Below, piece after piece: positions 5,935 through 9,407 of a DNA stretch of 9,407 nt. The stretch lies in contig JACCTQ010000325.1 in the NCBI GenBank assembly GCA_013812265.1, forward strand, positions 1 to 9,407, in the 5' to 3' direction. Position 1 is the first letter of the stretch, and every line of letters starts with the position of its first letter. This stretch comes from Actinomycetota bacterium (GTDB lineage: Bacteria > Actinomycetota > Thermoleophilia > Gaiellales > Gaiellaceae). Both the position numbers and the translations under genes were made by a program. The notes below the pieces were generated by a model. It ran no database searches and had not been told where the DNA came from. It worked only from the letters and a program-made list of their open reading frames with translations.

Positions 5935-6642
5935 ATGGCTTCACCGGCTGAATCTGACATGCGCCCCTACGGGCGGCGCGCCTTCCTCGGTGTCGTCGCC
6001 GTCGGCCTCTCATCGCTCGCCTGGGGCGAGGCCGCCTGGCGTGGCCTCTCCTCGCTCCTTGACCCTGTCACGGGGCGCCTGGCAGGCCCGCTCGGCGCAC
6101 TCCCGTCACCCGCCGGCGGCTGGCGGATCTACAACGTCAATCCGCCCATGCCGAGCTTCGACCGAGCTACATGGCGGCTGCGCATCGAGGGGCTCGTCGA
6201 GCGGCCGGTCGAGCTCTCTTACGACCAGCTGCGGGGCCTCCCGCGGGCGGAGCAGATCTCCGACTTCCACTGCGTCACCGGCTGGAGCGTCGAGAGCGTT
6301 CGCTGGGCGGGCGTCCGCTTCCGCGACCTCGTCGAGGTGGCCCGACCTCTACCAGGCGCCAAGGCGGTCGCCTTCGTCTCAGCCGAACGGCCCTACGTCG
6401 ACACTCTCACGCTCGAGCAGGCGCTTCTGCCCGACGCAATGCTCGCCTACGAGCTGGACGGCGAGCCGCTCTCCCGCCCGCACGGCGCGCCCGCCAGGCT
6501 CGTCATCCCGGAGATGTACGGCTACAAGAACGTCAAGTGGGTCGAGCGGATCGTGCTCGGCCGCGAAGCCTTCGACGGCTACTGGGAGCAGCGCGGCTAC
6601 GATCGGGACGCCTGGGTGGGACGCTCGAACGGCTATGGCTAG
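5935..6642 (+). CDS. Tat-exported molybdopterin-dependent oxidoreductase (sulfite oxidase/MsrP fold)
   Basis: The product has 235 residues, about the size of a stand-alone Oxidored_molyb domain. The N-terminus carries a twin-arginine signal (GRRAFLGVVAVGLSSLAW, 13-30), so the folded cofactor-bearing enzyme should be exported by Tat. The catalytic domain runs from about 62 to 215. ISDFHCVTGWSVESVRWAGV (108-127) contains Cys113, the expected molybdenum ligand. HGAPARLVIPEMYGYKNVKW (183-202) is the conserved cofactor-binding segment of the MsrP/YedY group. Likely chemistry is oxo transfer, for example reduction of sulfoxides or a related substrate, but the substrate cannot be read from sequence. 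There is no dimerisation or heme domain. A second ATG at 5959 still keeps the RR motif. The gene overlaps the cytochrome b gene by eight bases, so the two subunits should be co-produced. Confidence 0.9.
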   Translation: MASPAESDMRPYGRRAFLGVVAVGLSSLAWGEAAWRGLSSLLDPVTGRLAGPLGALPSPAGGWRIYNVNPPMPSFDRATWRLRIEGLVERPVELSYDQLRGLPRAEQISDFHCVTGWSVESVRWAGVRFRDLVEVARPLPGAKAVAFVSAERPYVDTLTLEQALLPDAMLAYELDGEPLSRPHGAPARLVIPEMYGYKNVKWVERIVLGREAFDGYWEQRGYDRDAWVGRSNGYG

Positions 6643-7282
6643 CGTCGCCTACGTGCGACGCTTCTCGCGCACCGAGCGGGCGCTGCACTGGCTTCACGCG
6701 GGCGCCTTCTTCGTCCTCCTCTTCTCCGGGCTGGTGCTCTATCTGCCGTCGCTGTCGGTGGCGGTGAGCAACCGCCCGCTCGTGAAGGCGATTCACGTCT
6801 ACACGGCGATCGCCTGGCTTCTCGCGCTCCTGCTCGTCGTCCTGGTCGGCGACCGGCCGGGGTTGCGGCGCACGCTGCGCGAGCTCGATCTGTTCGACCG
6901 TGATGACCGTCGCTGGCTCGCCGCTCGCGCAGCCCCGCAGGGACGCTTCAACGCGGGCCAGAAACTGAACGCGGCGCTCACCGGAGCCATCGCTGTGCTC
7001 TTCTCCGTGTCAGGGTTCCTGCTCTGGTACGGCGAGCGCGACACCGACTTCCGCTGGACGAGCACCATCCTCCTCCACGACGCCCTGACGGCGGTGTCGG
7101 TTCTCCTCGTCGCCGGGCACCTCTACCTGACGCTGATCCACCCGAGCACTCGCCACTCGCTGCGGGGGATGACGCTCGGCTCGGTCCGCGAGGACTGGGC
7201 GCGACAGCATCACGTCAAGTGGGTTCCTCCGGAAGAGCATCCGCGGCCCGAGCGGGCCACCGACGCTCGTCGCGGAGGCTAG
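6635..7282 (+). CDS. Membrane cytochrome b subunit (FdnI/cytochrome b561-like)
   Basis: The product has 215 residues with four predicted membrane helices at about 20-40, 52-72, 113-132 and 147-168. Candidate heme-ligand histidines lie in or beside them: His18 and His21 (RALHWLHAG), His54 (KAIHVYTA), His148 (LLHDAL), His162 and His169 (AGHLYLTLIHP). The loop phrase GRFNAGQKLNA (103-113) is characteristic of the formate dehydrogenase gamma/FdnI family, so this is probably a two-heme quinol-linked electron carrier. It should pass electrons between the quinone pool and the exported molybdoenzyme encoded just before it. The start ATG at 6635 overlaps that gene's stop codon, which fixes the start; there is no strong ribosome binding site, in keeping with coupling. 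The last 30 residues are a hydrophilic cytoplasmic tail. This is not the ferric-reductase-type MsrQ partner of enterobacterial MsrP. Confidence 0.88.
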   Translation: MASVAYVRRFSRTERALHWLHAGAFFVLLFSGLVLYLPSLSVAVSNRPLVKAIHVYTAIAWLLALLLVVLVGDRPGLRRTLRELDLFDRDDRRWLAARAAPQGRFNAGQKLNAALTGAIAVLFSVSGFLLWYGERDTDFRWTSTILLHDALTAVSVLLVAGHLYLTLIHPSTRHSLRGMTLGSVREDWARQHHVKWVPPEEHPRPERATDARRGG

Positions 7283-7323
7283 CCTCTCCACCTGGCACCT
7301 GGCGTGAAGGCGTGCTGACACGC
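7275..7323. terminator. Palindrome and short hairpin after the cytochrome b gene
   Basis: GAGGCTAGCCTC (7275-7286) is a perfect 12-base palindrome that spans the cytochrome b stop codon. Further on, GCGTG (7310-7314) and CACGC (7319-7323) form a 5-base stem with the loop CTGA. Neither is followed by a run of T, so a classical intrinsic terminator is not supported. They may only mark the boundary between the redox operon and the metal-resistance operon. Confidence 0.2.
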
Positions 7324-7333
7324 AACGCTCAGG

Positions 7334-7361
7334 CCGACAACGCATCAACGAACGTTAGGAT
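7334..7361 (+). promoter_or_regulatory. Promoter of the arsR-CDF operon, probably leaderless
   Basis: TAGGAT (7356-7361) fits TAnnnT, and CCGACA (7334-7339) matches four of six bases of TTGACA with a 16-base spacer. The -10 hexamer ends six bases before the ATG at 7368, so RNA would start at the A of the start codon. No ribosome binding site is present. The spacer includes the 6-base palindrome AACGTT (7351-7356). A long ArsR/SmtB-type inverted repeat is not visible, although the sensor encoded next would be expected to bind near here. Confidence 0.5.
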
Positions 7362-7367
7362 GTCCTC

Positions 7368-7730
7368 ATGCCTGGCAATGACCGTTGCGATCTTCTCTGC
7401 CTCGACTTGGAGCAGGCCGAGGCGATCCGACGCGCGCGGCTCGAGCCGCCGGTAGCTCGGCTTGCGGCCGAGCGAGCGCGTGCTCTTGCCGATCCAACGC
7501 GGCTGACACTGGCGGCGGCGCTCGCGCGGGCGGACGAGCTCTGTGTCTGCGACCTCGCCTGGATCGCCGAGCGCTCTCAAAACCTCGTCTCTCATCACTT
7601 GCGGAGACTGCGCGCGGCTGGACTCGTCGAGTCTCGCCCGAACGGAAAGATGGTTCTCTACGCCCTTACCTCCCCCGGCCGGGTGCTGCTCGAGTCCGTC
7701 ATGGGTGTCGAGCGGGAGGCTTTCGCCTGA
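7368..7730 (+). CDS. ArsR/SmtB-family metal sensor, CadC-like
   Basis: The product is a 120-residue winged-helix repressor. The helix-turn-helix is at about 62-88, with DLAWIAERSQNLVSHHLRRL carrying the S-x-x-(L)-V-S-H-H-L recognition helix, and the wing follows (VESRPNGKMVLYAL, 87-100). The metal site is clear: Cys7 and Cys11 in the N-terminal arm (RCDLLC) and Cys59 and Cys61 in ELCVCD. Staphylococcal CadC uses Cys7, Cys11, Cys58 and Cys60 for its alpha-3N site, which binds Cd(II), Pb(II) or Zn(II), so a soft-metal sensor is the best reading. The C-terminal helix (PGRVLLESVMGVEREAFA) lacks the Asp/His pattern of the alpha-5 zinc site. The gene leads an operon with two CDF-type transporters and should repress it until metal binds. 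Its stop codon overlaps the presumed CTG start of the next gene. Confidence 0.93.
   Translation: MPGNDRCDLLCLDLEQAEAIRRARLEPPVARLAAERARALADPTRLTLAAALARADELCVCDLAWIAERSQNLVSHHLRRLRAAGLVESRPNGKMVLYALTSPGRVLLESVMGVEREAFA
7714..7719 (+). promoter_or_regulatory. Strong ribosome binding site that supports a CTG start
   Basis: GGGAGG is a near-perfect Shine-Dalgarno sequence at the end of the arsR-like gene. Seven bases separate it from CTG at 7727, the ideal distance. No ATG, GTG or TTG occurs in the transporter frame near this point: the first in-frame ATG is at 7844, inside the first membrane helix. The site therefore decides the start of the next gene. Confidence 0.6.
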
Positions 7731-8389
7731 GCACGGCGGCTCGCGAGCTGGCCGCCATCCAGCCGGCGGCCGCGGCCCGCGGTCGAGACTGGCACGCCGC
7801 GGCGCGGAAAGCCCGGCTGCTTTCGTGGCTCTCGCTAGTCTGGATGGGCGCCGAGGGCGCGATTGCGATCACCGCCGGCATCCTCGCCGGCTCGATTGCC
7901 TTGGTCTCGTTCGGGCTCGACTCGGCGATCGAGGGCTTCGCCAGCCTCGTCATCGTCTGGCGCTTCACCGGCCCGCGCCTGCTTTCGAACGCTGCCGAGA
8001 AACGCGCGCAGAAGCTGGTCGCGATCCAGTTCTTCCTGCTCGCCCCCTACGTCGCGTTCGAGGCGGTGCACAAGCTGCTCACGGGCGAACAGCCCGAGAC
8101 GAGCTGGCTCGGCGTTGCACTCGTCAGCTCGAGCGTGATCGGGATGCCGTTCCTCGGCATCGCCAAGCGCCGCCTCGCCGACCAGCTCGGCTCGGTCGCA
8201 ACCAGGGGCGAAGGTACACAGAATCTGCTCTGCGCCTACCTCGCGGCAGCCGTCCTCGTCGGCCTGCTCGGCAACGCGGTGTTCGGCTTCTGGTGGCTCG
8301 ACCCGGCTGCCGCGCTCGTGATCGCCGCGATCGCGGTCAAGGAGGGACGCGAGAGCTGGCGCGGCGACGGCTGCTGTGCGCGCTGCTAG
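7727..8389 (+). CDS. Short CDF-like cation transporter with atypical metal site
   Basis: From a CTG at 7727 the product has 220 residues and about six membrane helices (roughly 31-52, 57-79, 97-117, 127-145, 167-187, 189-205). It aligns with the membrane half of CDF transporters: GSIALVSFGLDSAIEGFASL (55-74) matches helix 2 and WLDPAAALVIAA (190-201) matches helix 6. It ends there, so the usual cytoplasmic CDF domain is missing. Where the neighbouring CzcD-type protein has H-x3-D in helix 2, this one has Asp65-x3-Glu69; the helix 5 H-x3-D aligns with Gln165-x3-Cys169 (TQNLLCAYLA). The C-terminal tail GDGCCARC adds three cysteines. I know similar short 'cation transporter' proteins from actinobacteria; substrate is unknown. 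Placement after a CadC-like sensor suggests soft-metal export. The start is unusual but is backed by a strong ribosome binding site. Confidence 0.75.
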   Translation: MSTAARELAAIQPAAAARGRDWHAAARKARLLSWLSLVWMGAEGAIAITAGILAGSIALVSFGLDSAIEGFASLVIVWRFTGPRLLSNAAEKRAQKLVAIQFFLLAPYVAFEAVHKLLTGEQPETSWLGVALVSSSVIGMPFLGIAKRRLADQLGSVATRGEGTQNLLCAYLAAAVLVGLLGNAVFGFWWLDPAAALVIAAIAVKEGRESWRGDGCCARC

Positions 8390-8431
8390 CCGCACCGGGT
8401 ATGTCGGCGACAAGGGGGCAGAGAGCGTCTG

Positions 8432-9343
8432 ATGAGCCACGGGCACGATCACGCACAGGGGCGGCTCGCCGACCGCAAGGCGCTCGTCATCGCTCTTTTC
8501 TTGACCGGCGGCTACACGGTCGTCGAGGTGATCGGCGGGCTGTTGACCGGAAGCCTCGCACTCCTGGCCGACGCCGCTCACATGCTGTCGGACAATGTAT
8601 CGATCGGCTTGGCGCTGTTCGCCATCTGGATCGCCGCCAAGCCCGCCGACCCCGAGCGCACGTTCGGCTTCAAGCGTGTCGAGATCCTTGCCGCGCTCGC
8701 GAACGGGACCACCCTGGTCGCCGTCTCGGTCTGGATCTTCTACGAGGCGTACCGCCGGTTCGAGAGTCCACCCGAGGTCCTTGGCGGCTGGATGCTCGTC
8801 GTGGCCGCCGTCGGCCTGGCCGTCAACATCGGCGCCGGCCTCGTCATGTGGCGCTCGCCTCGCAAGAGTCTGAACCTCGAGGCCGCCTTCCGGCACATCC
8901 TCGCCGACCTCCTCGGCTCGGTCGGGGTGATCGTGGCCGCGGTCATCATCCTCGTGACTGGCTGGTTCGTAGCCGACCCCCTCGTCTCAGTTGCGATCGG
9001 CCTGCTGATCTTGGCAAGCGCCTGGGGTGTGTTGCGCGACTCCGTGCGGATCCTGCTCGAAGCAACGCCCGAGGGCATCGATGCGAGCGACGTCGGCAGC
9101 CGCATCGCCGCCGAGCGCAGCGTCGTCAACGTCCACGAGCTGCACATCTGGACGATCACGTCCGGCTTCCCAGCTCTGTCCGCACATGTCCTGGTCGAGC
9201 CCGGTGCCGACTGCCACCGCGCCCGTCGCCAGATCGAGGTCATGCTCGAGCGCGAGTACGCAATCGAGCACACGACCCTCCAGGTAGACCACGCGCCCGC
9301 TGACCGGCTCGTCCAACTCCTGGGCGGCGACCGGCCGCGCTAG
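8432..9343 (+). CDS. czcD: Cation diffusion facilitator, CzcD-like Zn/Cd/Co exporter
   Basis: The product has 303 residues, normal for the CzcD/ZnT group of proton-coupled exporters of zinc, cadmium or cobalt in the cytoplasmic membrane. It begins MSHGHDH, a His-rich cytoplasmic arm. Six helices span about 16-40, 43-70, 83-107, 118-140, 153-177 and 179-197. The tetrahedral transport site is intact: His50/Asp54 in AAHMLSD (helix 2) and His155/Asp159 in RHILAD (helix 5). The C-terminal cytoplasmic domain (about 205-303) contains VNVHELHIWTITSGFPALSA and EHTTLQVDH, with the histidines used for regulatory metal binding and dimerisation. The ATG at 8432 is preceded by a weak GAGAG; the 42-base gap to the upstream CDF-like gene and the shared strand suggest one operon led by the CadC-like repressor. 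The gene symbol is by family resemblance. Confidence 0.93.
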   Translation: MSHGHDHAQGRLADRKALVIALFLTGGYTVVEVIGGLLTGSLALLADAAHMLSDNVSIGLALFAIWIAAKPADPERTFGFKRVEILAALANGTTLVAVSVWIFYEAYRRFESPPEVLGGWMLVVAAVGLAVNIGAGLVMWRSPRKSLNLEAAFRHILADLLGSVGVIVAAVIILVTGWFVADPLVSVAIGLLILASAWGVLRDSVRILLEATPEGIDASDVGSRIAAERSVVNVHELHIWTITSGFPALSAHVLVEPGADCHRARRQIEVMLEREYAIEHTTLQVDHAPADRLVQLLGGDRPR

Positions 9344-9358
9344 CTGTCTTACGACAGC
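9343..9358. terminator. Hairpin at the junction of two convergent genes
   Basis: GCTGTC (9343-9348) and GACAGC (9353-9358) form a perfect 6-base stem around the loop TTAC. The left arm begins on the last base of the CDF stop codon, and the loop contains the stop codon (TAA, reverse strand 9351-9349) of the convergent gene. It has no T-run on either side. It could act as a short bidirectional transcript end. A separate 12-base palindrome, GCTCCGCGGAGC (9380-9391), lies inside the convergent coding region. Confidence 0.35.
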
Positions 9359-9407
9359 GCCGGCAGCGGATCGACCGCCGCTCCGCGGAGCCGTACCTCG
9401 AAATGCA
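9349..9407 (-). CDS. C-terminal end of a probable M23 (LytM) metallopeptidase
   Basis: Only the last 18 complete codons and stop are visible; the gene enters from the right edge on the minus strand. The residues HFEVRLRGAAVDPLPALS match the usual end of M23/LytM peptidases, in which an L-H-F-E-(V/I)-R strand carries the second histidine of the H-x-H zinc motif and is followed by G-x-x-V-D-P-x-x-(Y/L)-L. The partial codon at the very edge ends in TG, which permits the expected Leu before the His. Such enzymes cut peptidoglycan peptides outside the cell. Its stop codon is five bases from that of the convergent CDF gene. The call rests on a short motif. Confidence 0.55.
   Translation of the reverse strand, partial: HFEVRLRGAAVDPLPALS

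Noticed and set aside
7835..8896. A 353-codon antisense open frame below the CDF genes
   Set aside because: It has no motif and is antisense to two transporters with clear membrane helices.
7543..9303. A 586-codon open frame on the plus strand across the CDF genes
   Set aside because: It is a shadow frame rich in Arg and Pro that crosses three genes with intact family motifs in other frames.
1..9407. Mobile elements, CRISPR arrays, phage or restriction genes
   Set aside because: No transposase, integrase, regularly spaced repeat or terminal inverted repeat was found, and the composition looks even across the window.

Overview
The window looks like chromosomal DNA of a high-GC actinobacterium, most likely a deep-branching soil lineage such as Thermoleophilia (Gaiellales/Solirubrobacterales). 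This placement is inferred from strong G/C bias at third codon positions, secreted TolB-type propeller proteins with N-(G/D)-G-K-I-A-F blades, ECF sigma factors coupled to large membrane proteins without a zinc motif, and several genes that seem to be translated without a leader. No 16S or tRNA gene is present to confirm it. I see no insertion sequence, phage gene, CRISPR array or RNA gene.

Left third (1-2490): a minus-strand operon encodes a MacB/LolD-type ABC ATPase, a secreted six-bladed TolB-like propeller protein and the first 26 codons of a probable FtsX-like permease that leaves the window. The ATPase is divergent from a plus-strand PadR-family repressor. The two genes share a 52-base region in which their -10 elements overlap and the pentamer TACTG occurs three times. 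The likely logic is a PadR-controlled export or efflux system.

Middle (2494-5664): a small secreted protein of unknown function on the minus strand is divergent from an ECF sigma factor gene. The sigma gene overlaps by 4 bases a 635-residue membrane-anchored protein that probably acts as its regulator. That protein has a short cytoplasmic segment, one membrane helix, a duplicated extracytoplasmic domain with equally spaced cysteine pairs, and a C-terminal domain that resembles the small secreted neighbour.

Right (5935-7282): a Tat-exported molybdopterin oxidoreductase of the sulfite oxidase/MsrP fold overlaps a four-helix cytochrome b of the FdnI/cytochrome b561 type. Together they make a plausible two-subunit envelope redox enzyme.

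Far right (7368-9343): a metal-resistance operon contains a CadC-like ArsR sensor with a four-cysteine site, a short CDF-like transporter with an atypical metal site and a probable CTG start, and a full-length CzcD-type CDF exporter. At the right edge the last 18 codons of a convergent gene, probably an M23 peptidase, are visible.

Most gene families here are known. The least ordinary points are the variant CDF protein with its CTG start, the duplicated sensor-like protein paired with the ECF factor, and the propeller gene inside the ABC operon.
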